Both the position numbers and the translations under genes were made by a program. From assembly GCA_019915135.1 (NCBI GenBank), contig JAHLMK010000016.1:248001-312000 (forward strand): DNA of 64,000 nt, read 5' to 3'. Shown here in pieces: positions 9,986-21,901 of the stretch; positions within the stretch are counted from its first letter, which is position 1; each line of letters begins with the position of its first letter. The notes under the pieces were generated by a model that saw only the letters and a program-made list of their open reading frames with translations, ran no database searches and was not told the DNA's origin. This stretch comes from Strobilurus pachycystidiatus. Taxonomy: Eukaryota; Basidiomycota; Agaricomycetes; Agaricales; Physalacriaceae.

Positions 9986-11824
9986 ATGGTACAGAACTCG
10001 AACGGGCCCGAGGGCAAGGCGCACGCCAACGCCAAGCCCGTGGAGCAGAAGAAGAAGGAGAATGGGAAGGAGGCGCTGTCGAGCACGGAGGTGATGCGCA
10101 AGGAGGCGCAGTATGGGGCGCATAAGTGAGTCTTCTCCGTCGGTTTTTTGGTCCCGCCCATCCCGAGTCCGAGTCCGTCCCGTCCATCCATCCATCCATG
10201 ATCCATGCACGCTCGCCCGCCGCACGCTCGCATTACTCGCGTGCGTGCGTGCGTGCGTGCTACGAGGGCAAACGGGCACCCACAAAGACCCCCGCGTACC
10301 GTGGCGCAGCCAAAATCCCTCATTCCCACCCTTCTGATCACTCACTGATCCTTCCCTATATTCCTCTTCGCTAACGCTTCGACAGCTACCACCCCCTCCC
10401 CGTCGTCTTCTCGCGCGCGCTCGGCGCACACGTATGGGACCCGGAAGGGCGGCAGTACATCGACATGCTCTCCGCCTACAGCGCCGTGAACCAGGGGCAC
10501 TGCCACCCGCGGATCATCGCCGCGCTCGTCGCCCAAGCCTCGCGGGTCACGCTGAGCAGTCGGGCGTTCTACAACGATGTCTTGGGCGCGTTTAGCGAGA
10601 GGGTTGTTAAGGTCGTGGGGGCGCGGCTCAACATCAAGGGGAAAGACCCACTGGATATGATATTGCCGATGAACACGGGCGTGGAAGCGGTGGAGACGGC
10701 CATCAAGGTGGCGCGGCGGTGGGGGTACGCCGTCAAAGGCATCCCCGCCGACTCGGCGCTCATCCTCGGCGCGCAAGGCAACTTCCACGGGCGCACGCTC
10801 GGCGTCGTCAGCCTGTCCACCGACCCGGAGTGTCGGCGCGCGTTTGGGCCGTACGTTCCGGGTGTGGGGCCGACGTTTAGGGAGGAAGGCGGGGAGGAGA
10901 GCGTGATCCGGTACGGCCACGCGGAAGACGTCGAGCGCGCGCTGGCGCTGCACGGCCCCCGAGTCGCTGCGTTCCTCGTCGAGCCCATCCAGGGCGAAGC
11001 GGGGATCGTCGTCCCGCCCGCGGGGTACCTCACACGCGTCGCGGAGCTGTGCAAGGCGCACAACGTGCTCTTGGTATGCGACGAGATCCAAACGGGGCTC
11101 GGGCGCACGGGGCGGATGCTCGCGTGCGAGCATGACATGGAGTTCGCGACGGCGGAGGGACGGGGGAGGGAATGGCGCCCGGACATCGTCACGCTGGGGA
11201 AGGCGCTGAGCGGGGGCGTGTACCCCGTGTCGTGCGTCCTCGCCCCGCGGGAGATCCTCCTCACGATTAAACCCGGGGAACACGGGTCGACGTATGGCGG
11301 CAACCCGCTGGGCGGGGCGGTGGCGATGGCGGCGTTGGACGTGCTGGTGGATGAGCACCTCGTGGAGCGCGCGGAGCGCTTGGGGGAGGTGTTCAGGAAG
11401 GGTGTGCAGGCGCGGGGTATGTTGTGAGTATCCTATCCCCCTTCCCGTCCACGGTACTGATGATGGTGAGTGACAGTGTACGCGGGAGAGGCCTGCTAAA
11501 CGCTGTGGTGTTCCGCCCCGGCGAGAAGAAGCGCTCCGCGTGGGACATGTGTCTCCTCCTCAAGGAGCGCGGCGTACTCGCCAAGCCGACGCATGGCGAT
11601 ATGTGAGTGCCCCCCACTCCCCCACTCCCCCCTTCCCCTTCCTCTCTCAGTTGCTTTCCTGTGGGCGCTCCCGCTAACACCCCCCTGTATATAGAATCCG
11701 CTTCGCACCCCCGCTCGTCATATCCGAGCCGGACCTCCTCAAGGCCGTCAAGATCATCGGGGACACGTATGCGGAGCTGGACGAGGCGGAGAGTATCCCC
11801 GGCGAAGAGGGGTCGGAGGATTAG
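9986..11824 (+). CDS. CAR2: Ornithine aminotransferase (PLP-dependent)
   Basis: Exons 9986-10125, 10386-11423, 11477-11602 and 11695-11824 give 477 residues. The enzyme moves the delta-amino group of ornithine to 2-oxoglutarate, giving glutamate-5-semialdehyde, in arginine catabolism and proline synthesis. Class-III aminotransferase marks are clear: [11 protein letters not shown] near the start, [13 protein letters not shown], the glycine-rich [15 protein letters not shown], the NFHGRTLG turn, [21 protein letters not shown] and TLGKALSGG with the PLP-binding Lys at about residue 319. The C-terminal [11 protein letters not shown] and [10 protein letters not shown] are also typical. It is longer than the yeast enzyme because of a Lys-rich N-terminal extension of about 35 residues and a short insert before the PLP Lys. 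Intron 1 is long (260 bp) and holds CATC and GTGC microsatellites. The large antisense frame over exon 2 is a codon-bias shadow. Confidence 0.95.
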
Positions 11825-12868
11825 GTATCCCCGTTCCCAACCCCGGCTCCGCTTGATGGGTGTGGCGAAATGGGACGGGGTGTGGTGAGAGGGATCTGGG
11901 CGGAGCGGGTGGGAATGAGAAACGGGACGGATTGTGGGGGGGGGAGTCTTATGTGGGGGGAGGATGCGAGTTGGTGCCGGTGTCTGTCGTTTGTACTCAG
12001 CGTGTATCAAGGTGGGCGGAACGCCTGCCGAAATTGACCTTGTACCCGTGTGCTTTTCTATTTCTCTCTCTCCCTCGGGATCTGAAGCACACTTTCCACT
12101 TTCCACTTCCCGGGGTACTCATGTGCTCCTCGCGAAAGTCAAAGCCGAGAGGCATCGTCCTGTCTGTGTTATCGTCGTGGCCTTTGAGAGCATCGGTCGG
12201 TCGGTCAGTCATCGTGGGCTCTTGAGGCATCCGGGGATGTAATTTTTTTTTTTTTAAAAAAAAGGGACCAGAACAAGAAGAACAAGACGTCGTGTTCGAG
12301 GAAGGTCGTCCTGAGGAGTGGGGCACGCGTCCGTCTGCCTTGGGTGTGATGGCATGGGAGTCGATTGCTAGCTGTAGTAACACTTGTCGTGCCAGTAGTC
12401 GTCACGGGATGGTGGTGGATGGCGGCCTGACCAACTACTGTGTGCTTGGGGATACAAATTGTTGTAGAGGGCCGCGAAGGATGGCAGTGGACCTCACCAA
12501 TAACAAGCCTGCCCGGGGCAGGGAGAGTGGAATGGGCGTACAAAGGATGGCGTCGCAGCGAGAATGCAGCGATTGTGGCGAAATGTATGGTGGTGGTGAG
12601 AGAGAGGGTACCTCTCCCGGCATGATGTTCAACTCCGCGGTGGTCCATTGATTCATCAGGGCTCTCATCCTTTACCATGTAAAGGTACCTCGTCCAAGGC
12701 TTTTCTTGTTCCCAACCATCAATCAGTAAAGGCTGTTGGATCAGCGCCAATCTGGCGCTGATCCGAAGGACAACAGCATCGTCGCCGGATATAAGATGAT
12801 GCAGTTCCATTGTTACCCATTTCTCCTCCTCTCATCTAACGCCACACAAGGACAAACCTCACATCCCG
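11825..12868. other. Intergenic region with a T-run/A-run near 12242-12264
   Basis: About 1 kb. Contains a T-run followed directly by an A-run. A minus ORF of 201 codons (12205-12810) crosses the homopolymer run and has low-complexity content; it is not supported as a gene. Confidence 0.4.
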
Positions 12869-13545
12869 ATGTCTCAACCTAGCGATTCCCCCCCGCCGTA
12901 CGAGCAGGCGACCACTGACAGTGCTCTGAATCACCGATTGATCGACAACCTCGCCGAGGCGCTCAGGAGACCAAACTTGAAGAACTTTGATTCCCTTGAT
13001 TCAAGGGAGAACAATACATTGTGCGTCATATCAAGCGTGAAATGCTGTCCGGACCTGCTAATAATATATCGACAAGACGAGTACTTCTGGATAAATTCGA
13101 ACGGGAATTATACAATGTGCGAGCCCCGGAGCCCACTGTGCCCCAGGATCCTCATATCTGTACTGTGGCTGCTGCCAGGCGTATCGCAGGGAATTCCGAG
13201 TGGCGTGGCAGGATGCTGAGCCTCCTGAACATCGACACGGATAATATGCGTCCGCGTCTGACTCCCAGGCAGCACATCGCGTCCATGTGCGACCTCACAA
13301 ATGCTGCCTACGAGAGAGGGACGGGCGCGCCCATTGTCAACCCCTACGGTCTTTGCGCACTGATCACGCAAGAAGAAGCCACAAACACACTCTTTGTAAT
13401 AGGAGTCCTGCTGTGTACGGAGGTGTGCAGGAACTTCACCGAAGGTAGAAAGTGGCTCCCCCTCGGGCTTTGTGATGCGTGTGCCAGAGCGGAGTTGGCA
13501 CTGTTGAATAGGCAGCTGGAAAATCCTGCTGGAGTATTACTGTAG
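12869..13545 (+). CDS. Orphan protein with N-terminal PPPY motif (family V, copy 1)
   Basis: Exons 12869-13020 and 13077-13545 (56-bp intron, GTGCGT...ACAAG, phase 2) give 206 residues. The start SDSPPPYEQA carries a PPxY sequence, the ligand of WW domains, which is known from the general motif and not shown here. The rest is probably helical, with Cys near the end (LGLCDACARAE). It is a paralogue of the convergent gene at 13973-14678: same length class, same start, same intron position, and the residues after the intron match (LRVLLDKF against LIRVYDQW). Function unknown; no signal peptide or membrane segment seen. Confidence 0.72.
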
Positions 13546-13972
13546 AGCATTGTTTACCTCGGTATATCCCTCCAATGCAGGTTATTCATCTTCTGCCGCC
13601 TGCAATCTGGGAGCTGTGTACATTCGAGTCGAGCCTATTAGCTTGTTGAAGTGACGCCAAAAGAAAGAGACTCGACCGTCCTCTGGGACGCGTGTGATAT
13701 GCAGAAATGGGACGACTGTCCTCTCGCCATCAGGGAAATGGAGGAGGAAGGAAACACGAACGCTCACGCCAAACATCCACAAGCGCGTCGCTTTGCACGT
13801 GCCACAAGTCGTACCTGATCCCGACGCCAACAAATACTATTTGTCGCGCTTGCCTACCCGTGGACCATGAGCTTGTGTGCACATCCTGACTTTGCTCCCC
13901 GAAAGCTTCTTCATCGTATTCGCATTCATCAAGAGAAGTACATGATAATGTAATGTGGCAACACGTTCACAG
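13546..13972. other. Region between convergent family V genes
   Basis: 427 bp of 3' flanks. No further gene supported. Confidence 0.4.
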
Positions 13973-14678
13973 CTAGAATCTCTTTAGGTCTTCCTTCAGG
14001 GCATGCATTTCCTTCTCAACAAGCTTGTCCCAGTACTCTTTGCATTCCGGTTCAGCAGAGACGCCGAATTCTGCACAGATGCCCATGCAGATCATGATTC
14101 CGATCTTGAAACACTTTTCAAGTCTGCCCGGGGCATACAGTAGCCTTAGGCGTAGTTGGATCTGCGATACGGGACTTAGATCGTCAGTATTCCCGGTAGG
14201 TGTTTCACACTTCTCAAGCGCCAGGATAAGGAGCGACGCAATCTCGTCTCTGAACACCGTTTCCAAATCCAGGCAAGCTGCGAGGACGCAAAGCACCTTC
14301 GTGCGGAAGTCGACGTCAGATGCAAGATGCCCAGCAGTCTTCTCGGGAGGAAGATCGCTCCTTTCTGCCCGTTTGGCATTCCATTGATCGTAGACTCTTA
14401 TACTGGAAGTGATGTCAGCATATTGGTGACATGGCATGCAACTGCGCAACTCACAGGTCGTCACCGGGAGTGGAACCGACAAAGGATCGAGACGGATTAT
14501 TCAGTGTATTGACGAGGGACTGGACGTCTTCGCGAAGGAGACCCTCGCCTTGATCATAAGGGATATTAAGGACGTGGGGCACTCTTTCCTCGTATGACGG
14601 CGGGGGCTGGTCGTCAGACATGGCCGCGGTTGTGATGGGAGAGAGAGAAGCGGGTGTGCAGAGCGAATCATAGGACAT
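13973..14678 (-). CDS. Orphan protein with N-terminal PPPSY motif (family V, copy 2)
   Basis: Exons 14678-14455 and 14402-13973 (52-bp intron, GTGAGT...TCCAG, phase 2) give 217 residues from the first ATG, or 198 from the ATG at 14621. The second start matches the paralogue better (SDDQPPPSYEER). TATAAAAG on the minus strand at 14743-14736 lies 58 bp before 14678. After the intron come LIRVYDQWNAKRAE and a helical region ending in a charged tail (KEMHALKEDLKRF). Convergent with its paralogue at 12869. Function unknown. Confidence 0.72.
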
Positions 14679-15267
14679 GGTGCTTGTGGTGGGAGAGAAG
14701 GAAGTAGGTGATGCTGACGTGTCATCACATTCACCCTTTTATAGATCCTCGTTGGTGGCGCGATTACACATCAAAGGCTGTACCAAGTCCGACAGTGGTG
14801 GACAGCCTCAGGGTTTGCTGACCTGGACAGCCCGAGGGGCCCGTCGGAAGGGCTGAGAGCCATCGTGTTGTATCCTCAAGCAGAAAGGAATGTATTCGAG
14901 AGCGTGGCTGTTGATGATGGTGGTGAGCAACGCTGTTGCCAAACAGTATCAAGCGCGTCACTCCCCACGTGCCTGAACCTGAACTTGATCTTGGCCCCCA
15001 TTTCAGTTTCGAGTTTCCTCCGCCCAAGCTCGCGCGACTGGGTCACTGGTCGTTCATTTCTCTTCAATATACGGAGACGACATCCTGTGTACTTGCAATC
15101 TGGACTTGACTCACAGCAAACGTCAGACCTTGCATAAAGGCGTGCTGATTCTGTCGACGTTGCGGAACTTCGTTCAAACATTCTAACACTATGCTTCCTG
15201 TCCGGAGCGTTAGCAAGTCATACTGCTCCACTGGTGTATTATCGCTGACGGTATATATACGAATGAT
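14679..15267. other. Intergenic region, promoter of family V copy 2
   Basis: Holds the TATA box at 14736-14743. Small ORFs on both strands have no support. The X-D stop is at its right edge. Confidence 0.4.
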
Positions 15268-16941
15268 CTACATTCTGTACGTGTTCATATCTGGAGTTGG
15301 ACATTGCTCATCATAGTACGAAGGCTCCGGCATCATGGCTGAAAATGACTGGAAGTCACTGGGACCGATGTGCGGTTGATACAACATCGTCCCGTCTCCG
15401 TAACGCCGCTGCGTCTGCTCGTGATAGGCTCCAGTATTGTGGTGTGGTTGATATAGATCGAATGTACGCTGCTCAAACATCGCGTCCGACTCCCAGCCAA
15501 ACATCGCGTCCATTGGAAGCGGACTCTGTGGCGAGTATTGATATTGACTTTCCCAGTGCTGATAGTGATGGTGGTGTGGAATCCTCCCGAATCGTGACTC
15601 GATTGGGGATGGAGCTTCTCCGTACTGTGCATTCTCCGAGTATTGCGGCTCTAGCTGGTAGGAGTTCCTCCCACTCTGCGGATGTCCTGGGTGGTGAGCT
15701 TGCCCAAATCCCTGCATCTCTACTGATCTCTCCCAATGCTGCGAATGATGATTGTCGGGCGGCTGGTATAATCCGGGATGTAGGTGCATCGGATAATATT
15801 CGGCGTAGTCTCCATAATTGGCCTGTGTTTGGTCGTACAGTGGTGAGCTCCTCTCGGGAGGATACGATGTTCCCGAATGCTGAGCTCCTTCCTGCACATA
15901 GTAGTCTCCGTAGTTCTCACTGCCGTTGGCAGCGTCATCGTTGTTGACGACCTCTGGTTTGGATGACTCTTCTATTTTTTCACTGTGTGCATTGACGTAT
16001 GCACTAACAGCGTCCGCTTCACATGGATCACGTAGTGAGCTGTTCTATGCTTTTTCTGAGTTTATGGTTGGAAAAGGCGAGAGACGGAGCACATACTCCG
16101 CTATATGATGATGGCGCAACAGCTGACACCCGCCATCGTCTTGCCCTTGCTCTCTTACGAGCAATGTGAATCTAAAATAGCATTAGCAGAGATCGTGGCG
16201 CCTGTTAAGGCTACTCACACCATGCGCCTCTTCGAGGGCCTTCAGAGTCTCCTCGGCCTTCCCCAGATTTTTAGCGCAACGCTGCATAAACTTCCTAAGC
16301 TTCTTATCGCTTTGTCGCATGAGCACTTTGTAGCTTGGTACGGTAAGACGGTAGTTTGTGTTTCCGTTGGACTCCCATAGACTGACAGGTCCATCATGCG
16401 TCTGCAGAGGAATAGCTACAGCGCGTGCTATGGACCTGCCGGGAACGTACCACTGAGGGATGACGTCAAGGCCAGGAGGGTCCTGATATGAGCAACTCTC
16501 TGCGGAGGTAGTATTGCTGATGACGGGGAAAACAAACTCGCTCAGGATATCTGGAAGTACATCTTCGCCCTCAAATGTACCCAAAGGGAATATCCAGGAC
16601 CCATGTGAAGGGCCCTTATAGAAGTCGGGCGCCTCGCACAGGATGCCTGGACGAGCATTCTTTCCCCAGACAGCATCTGTAATGTTATTGGCCTTTTCAC
16701 GGGCCTTTTCCCGAAGATCGGAGATGTGTGATATGGTTTCAAGTGAGAAGACAGATCCTGAGTCTTCGAGACGCTTTTTGTGAGACTCCAGCCCCCAGCA
16801 TAGCGCCTCGTAGTATGGCAGAATGAGAGATGCGTTCACGGCATAAATTGTGCCGTAGAGAGGAGATTGTCCGGGCGTCTTATCAATGCCAGGGTGCCTT
16901 GCCTGTTCGGATGACTCTCGGCTTAGAGATGGATCGTCCAT
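15268..16941 (-). CDS. Orphan family X, copy D, with long Tyr/His/Gln-rich tail
   Basis: Exons 16941-16219, 16171-16097 and 16044-15268 (introns 47 and 52 bp, all phase 0) give 524 residues. The first 240 form the family core shared with copies E and F: G.IYAVNASLILPYY, then RPGILCEAPDFY, WIFPLGTF, QWYVPGRSIARAVAIPLQ, LWESNGNTNY and ALEEAHG at the exon end. Exon 2 is basic (ARKRARARRWR), like a nuclear localisation signal. Exon 3 encodes a disordered tail of about 258 residues rich in Tyr, His, Gln and Pro. No signal peptide or membrane segment. The gene is divergent from Y copy G with 567 bp between the start codons. The reading of exon 3 was settled by its match with copy E (AAC start of the exon in both). 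Function unknown. Confidence 0.82.
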
Positions 16942-17508
16942 GATGAAGAGAGGGCGTGACAGTGCGAAGAGGCAAGAGAATACGGGGAAGTAGTGTGCTT
17001 GGAAACCCACCTCAACGCGCCGACTCTGCCTATTTGTAGCACAATTGCTGTGGCGGAGTAGGAAGCTCTTGTTCTTCTCTCAGGTTGAACAGTGTCGCAA
17101 CAGTTCCCAAGGGTACAATGGGATGCACTGCACTGCTGTTAACACAATAGCGTGAGTTGAATCAACGTGAACATTGATGTATTGACTGTCAGCCAGCATG
17201 GCAACGTTGCAATTCGGGACGTGGTCGTAGTGAACGAATACTACTACCTTTAGGTATGCTGGGTATGCTAGAAGAGTCGGTCCCCAGTGGGCGCGCCACC
17301 CTGTGTGTTGTTATTATTCCGTCAGGTTCTTGACAGGTTCTCAATACGCAGCGAACCTGCCGCATCATGATGGGGTTCACACTCGATTATGCAGCGGGTA
17401 GTAGCGTTCCCACGCATTGTTCCCTTTTTGTACACTTCATCAGCAACCATCAACCATACCGTTCTTCACAGATGTTCTAGCACTTTGTGGCTCGTCTCCG
17501 TACAAGTC
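16942..17508. promoter_or_regulatory. Shared divergent promoter of X-D and Y-G
   Basis: 567 bp between two start codons pointing away from each other. The size is close to the two other X/Y intergenic regions (615 and 570 bp). No TATA box is obvious. Confidence 0.55.
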
Positions 17509-19166
17509 ATGTCTGGCCCTGTCGAGGATGCATTCGTCCCACAGTTCGAGGAATACTTCATCTTACAGATCGACCCCGTTGCGACCTTGGGAGGACTCGA
17601 CGACCCGATTGTTAGAAAAGAGTGCGAGGTTTTGAATTGTAAAAAGTATGTGGCATTGACTACGAAGGTAAGTGATCGATGCTCTTTCACTCTGTGCTTG
17701 ACAAAAGGAGCTTCACAGTGGTTGGGAGGCTTGCCCGTGCCTGACAGCCAGGTCTGCTTCGGTGTACTGTTTGTCGGCCGTGGCACGCCCACTTCAGCAC
17801 CGGAATGCATCAGGCCCGAGATGTATGTCCCGCTGTACCCAAATGATACACCCCACCCCTTTGGACGCGCTCCGGTACATACGAGGCCCCCGCTTCCCTG
17901 GAAGACCTGCTATCATCCAACGCGTGCGAGAGCTGCCGTCCGCATGACCGTCAAGGCATTTGACGATCGAGACGAAGGTAGATATGTACTGGCATCGGCG
18001 AGCGACTGGGACAAACTAGAGGACGGGAGGTTGTACGACAAGGAGTGGCAGCAAACCCTACTTGCAGCCGAAAAGGAGAGAGGAATTGGAGCCCAACTGG
18101 ACTCCGCTTTGTCCGAAGGTCAGGTGCAAACTTTGCCGTCGAGGGATGCGGCCACTGGTCCTAGGGTGAACGACATGTTGCATGGACAAGGTACTGATGT
18201 ACGGCAAGACGTGCACAAAGAGGTTGAGTCGCCTGTAGGTGACGATACAGAGGTGGATACTGGAGAACGGTACATGGAATGGATTACTGAAAGCCCTGTT
18301 GTCAATGTCTTCTTTGACCTTGAATCGGTTTCGGAGCAGGACTTTTGCAATCCCTGGGAATTTTGGGAGGAGCTGGATCAACTGAAAAGGTACGCTGTCC
18401 AAAGTGCTGCAGTTGCACGAACAAGGGCTGACAAATATCAAAGGATTGAGCATGAGGCCAAGGACAGAATCAAAATCCAAATCGAGAGGGTGAAAAGGGA
18501 AGATGAGCAGCGCTACGCAGCGCTCACTGCCTTACGAGCGGCGCCAGAGGGACACGAGAAGACGGAGGCCACTTTGAGCTCCGAACTAGTAGGCTCGGAG
18601 TCGCAGCACATGCACAATACACCCACAGATCGGATGGCGGCCAAGAAAGCGGTCGAACCACCCTTAGCGGGCATGACATCCCGAAACAATGAAAACCTCA
18701 GTAAGCATCTCACTTCTCACTTTCGCTCCGCGGAAACATATCCCACATCCTTGCAGGTGTTCAGGACATTGCGAAAGATAAACACGCTGACACGAAAAGA
18801 GGTGAATGCACCGCTGCTTCGACATGCAATCCTGCTTAACTTGTTATAGAGCATGGTTTTACGATGGAAAGCTTCAAAAATGCCTTGGTACTGTTTGGAA
18901 AACGCGTCAGAACAGCCTATTATATGGCCAAATTTCCACACCGACCCTCTGCGCACGCTCATTTAGCGCGGTCGCGATCATCTGCCGAGACTGATGGTGA
19001 GCCTGACCAAAATAGTCATTGTAACGTCCGTAACTCTCGACCTGTCAGCACCCAAAAAGCGTCGAGTACTTACCAGGATTGGGTGCGACTTTCAGGAATG
19101 GTACAATCGAGTGCATATCATTCCCTGTCATCCAAGTCACTGAGTCATCCTGATCATCGCGAATGA
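17509..19166 (+). CDS. Orphan family Y, copy G
   Basis: Exons 17509-17667, 17719-18389, 18444-18700, 18757-18801 and 18850-19166 give 482 residues. Intron phases 0, 2 and 1 for the first three introns are shared with copies H, I and J. Family marks: EYFILQIDPVATL and KKYVALTTK in exon 1; exon 2 starts at a Trp and holds CFGVLFVGRG, RPPLPWKTCYHPTRARAAV, then PVVNVFFDLES and NPWEFWEELDQLKR at its end. A charged, probably coiled region (DRIKIQIERVKREDEQR) and a basic C-terminal part (FGKRVRTAYYMAKF) follow. An in-frame ATG at 17389 would add 40 residues but has no match in the paralogues. No membrane segment. Function unknown. Confidence 0.82.
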
Positions 19167-19370
19167 CTGTTGTTCGGCGAGGCGCCGAGCGGGGCAAGTG
19201 CTGCCTGTGCTATATCAGCGTGCTTGATTTTCAGACTAGGTGCTACTAACGCCGGCCAGCCGTTGCAAATTGTGAAGAGAGTGTATATACAGAGGAATGT
19301 TATTTATACTTTGTCAGAAAGGTCTGTAGGAGATCCTGCCGGAAGAACTCATCATCTCCTCCTTGTGCAT

Positions 19371-20620
19371 CTACAACCGACAGCTGCCTTCTGTTTCTCC
19401 GATTTTGAGCTCAGCTGAATCTCCCCGCTCCAGTACCAACTCGGTTGTGTACGTGTCTCTTTGCCCTTCCACTGGCGCAAACCGAATCGCACTGGTGATT
19501 ACCGAAGGAACCTGTAAATTGCTTTTGATAGTCGAGTTAGGCATCTTTGGCAAGGTTGGATTCCAAGAGGTATCGGGCCGGGCATGGCCAGATGCTACGC
19601 GTGCAATAATGAGCGTTGGTGCAATTCCCTGTTGCTTGAGTTCAGTACCGCGGGGAGAGATCATAACGAGTGCATCAGACCGTGACAGCATACAACAACG
19701 CCTGGACATAGACGTAGGAGACTGACAGCGGAAACTTGGTGACCCCAAATAGCGCCGCCGTCATGATGATGTAAACCAAGTATGTAGTGGAATACAGCGC
19801 TGCTGACTCGACGAGAAGTTCTATGACGCCTCGGTAGGTCCGTACGTGCTTTCCGCTGACGCGAACGATGCGAAAAATGATGAGCAGAGTACACATGAGG
19901 TTGGTCGCGACGGTGAGAGAGAAGTAGGCCAGACTCCATCTCATCGTGTCCCGTCTTCCGTGAGCCTGCCACTCAGCCGAATTGAACTGACTGGCAATGA
20001 ACATTCCACCGGAGACTGTGAATGTTACAGCGTGAGCATTGCTTTGCAGTGTAGAAACACTCGGACTTACCTGTGCCTCCAATCGTCACGATTATGGGCG
20101 TGATGATCACCCACCAAAGGCGGTTCCAGATGATCCAGCACCTCCAGATCTACGGTCAATCCCAATCAGTGCCTGACAGACGCAGACATCAACCCGCTCA
20201 CAATCGTTGCATCGGCCACCAGGATGTTCAGAGCCGCCACGAGCCCGCTCACGAGCCCGCGCGCGCTGAAAAAACCTTCGTTTACAAAGTTTGCGCTAGC
20301 GGCAATCTGCGTTTCAAGTGTCTCTCCGTTCGAGATAAATATGTAGTTGAGCTTTTTCCATTGTAGACCGAAGTGTATGGTGGCCATTGACCACATGAAG
20401 GTGATGATGACGGTCATGCCCTTGTACCGGGACATACCCTGTGAGACTGGAGGGAAGATGAGTATACGTGGAGTAGTATAAGAAGTGGCTTACGGATTTG
20501 CCACATTGCCATGCCATAGATGGCGGTGTATATCCCATGGGCAAAGAGCTCCACCAGGATTTCGTTGAGCTGTGCGGCTAGAACGAGCTGTATTTCGTGG
20601 ATCGAGACGCTGGAGGACAT
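19371..20620 (-). CDS. Seven-transmembrane protein of an Agaricomycete-expanded orphan family
   Basis: Exons 20620-20494, 20446-20202, 20149-20071, 20015-19681 and 19634-19371 give 349 residues. Hydrophobic segments follow one another through all exons, with ILVADATIIWRCWIIWNR in the middle and GIAPTLIIARVASG after the last one. These two motifs are typical of a large group of 7-TM fungal proteins of unknown ligand. The second intron boundary was chosen so that LSQGMSRYKGM stays in frame. Its 3' end faces the 3' end of Y-G, 204 bp away. Probably in the plasma membrane or another cell membrane. It lies inside the duplicated X/Y/reductase array but has only one copy there. Confidence 0.8.
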
Positions 20621-21901
20621 GGTTATTGAGGACTAACTGAGAGAGTGGGCCCATGTTTTATGTGCAGGCACTTGATTGTCATCGTCGTTCTAAACTTACA
20701 GCCTTTGTGATCTGAGTGGAGAATCACAGTGGCGTTCGAAACAAATCTTCCAATACATAGCCATAGGGCGTCGACTCGTGTTTTTCGACAAGAAAATAGC
20801 TGATGTGATAGGTCATTACAGCATTGTCAGTTAGGACAGATGGGGGGTCATCCTAACGAACGCTCAAAGTCATCGAGCAGTGAACCGAGAGCAAAGACGC
20901 ATCTTCGACAACGCCGCACGAGACCGGCTTTCGATGTCTGCCATTGACGTGCCCGGCAGTCCGAGAGGGAAAGCGGCTATATACAAAGGCTGAAATAGAG
21001 CATATCATGGCGCCATTGATTGTGTCACATAGGTATCAACTCATGGATCGCATATTGGGCGGCGCCGCGGCGGTGTACAACTTGCGCATCTGTATTCAAT
21101 AGGGGTATCAGTAGTTCCACCAGTGGTGATCACAGCAGTCTATCTTTGGGTGAGTGCCAAAATTAGTGTAAATCAGGAAGAAACAGGGCACATTACGCTC
21201 GTTGACATGGGGGGAGGATGAGCGGTTCAAACTTCCCCTCGATCGTCCAATTCGAACTCCGGCCTGCCGACGGCACGGCTTATCAAAACGGCCCGGGCCT
21301 GAGAAAACAGACAGCAAAACGCTGAGTCTCTTGTTCGCCACAAAAATCTCGCCGAACGTGGGCCAACTGAGCGTGACGAAGGCCGCTTCTTTGGCCCGTA
21401 GATACTCTGAAAGTATCTCTGCGACGACGACGACAACGGGCAACAACCACCAATACGGTGACGGTGGACTGTTTGATACAAACACACTTCGCCACATATT
21501 TCACGGAGCTGTGGCTTCTGGATCACCGGGGCACTATTGAGCTCATCTCGATAAACAATTATTCTCAAAATATGGCAACAGAGGGCTCGCTCATGGTGGT
21601 GTGTTGATCATTGTATGTACCAGGTGTGTACCCAATGGGTCGCGATCAAGACCAGAAACACAAGTACAGGGCCACATCTTACGGCAGCGGGATGGCCCTA
21701 CAATTGCTTTGTTGTGCCTTATATGATGCGACGGTTTTGTGTGTCAACAACTGAGCAGTAAGTTGTAGCATGTCTCGGAGGTACCATTACAGTAGAGGTA
21801 TATCAGTCGCAGGGGAATCATACGACTTCCACACACGGCCGTTCTTCAATTGGACCTTGTGCCGTTTCTACCTACCTACCGTAATCCGGCCTTTGCAATC
21901 A
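20621..21901. other. Intergenic 1.3 kb without a supported gene
   Basis: Overlapping ORFs on both strands at 21108-21568 (up to 129 codons) have no splice partners and no paralogue in the window. The region lies downstream of the dead reductase. Confidence 0.4.

Noticed and set aside
10342..11358. 338-codon minus-strand ORF
   Set aside because: Antisense shadow of the GC-rich ornithine aminotransferase exon; no motifs of its own.
12205..12810. 201-codon minus-strand ORF
   Set aside because: Runs through a homopolymer stretch, has no paralogue or domain, and no splice structure typical of this genome.
19371..20620. The 7-TM protein as a STE3 pheromone receptor
   Set aside because: Motifs such as ADATIIWRCWIIWNR and GIAPTLIIARVA belong to another fungal 7-TM group, and no nearby ORF with a CaaX end of pheromone-precursor size was found.
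21202..21540. 112-codon plus ORF and overlapping minus ORFs
   Set aside because: No paralogue, motif or splice partner; frames on both strands are equally open.
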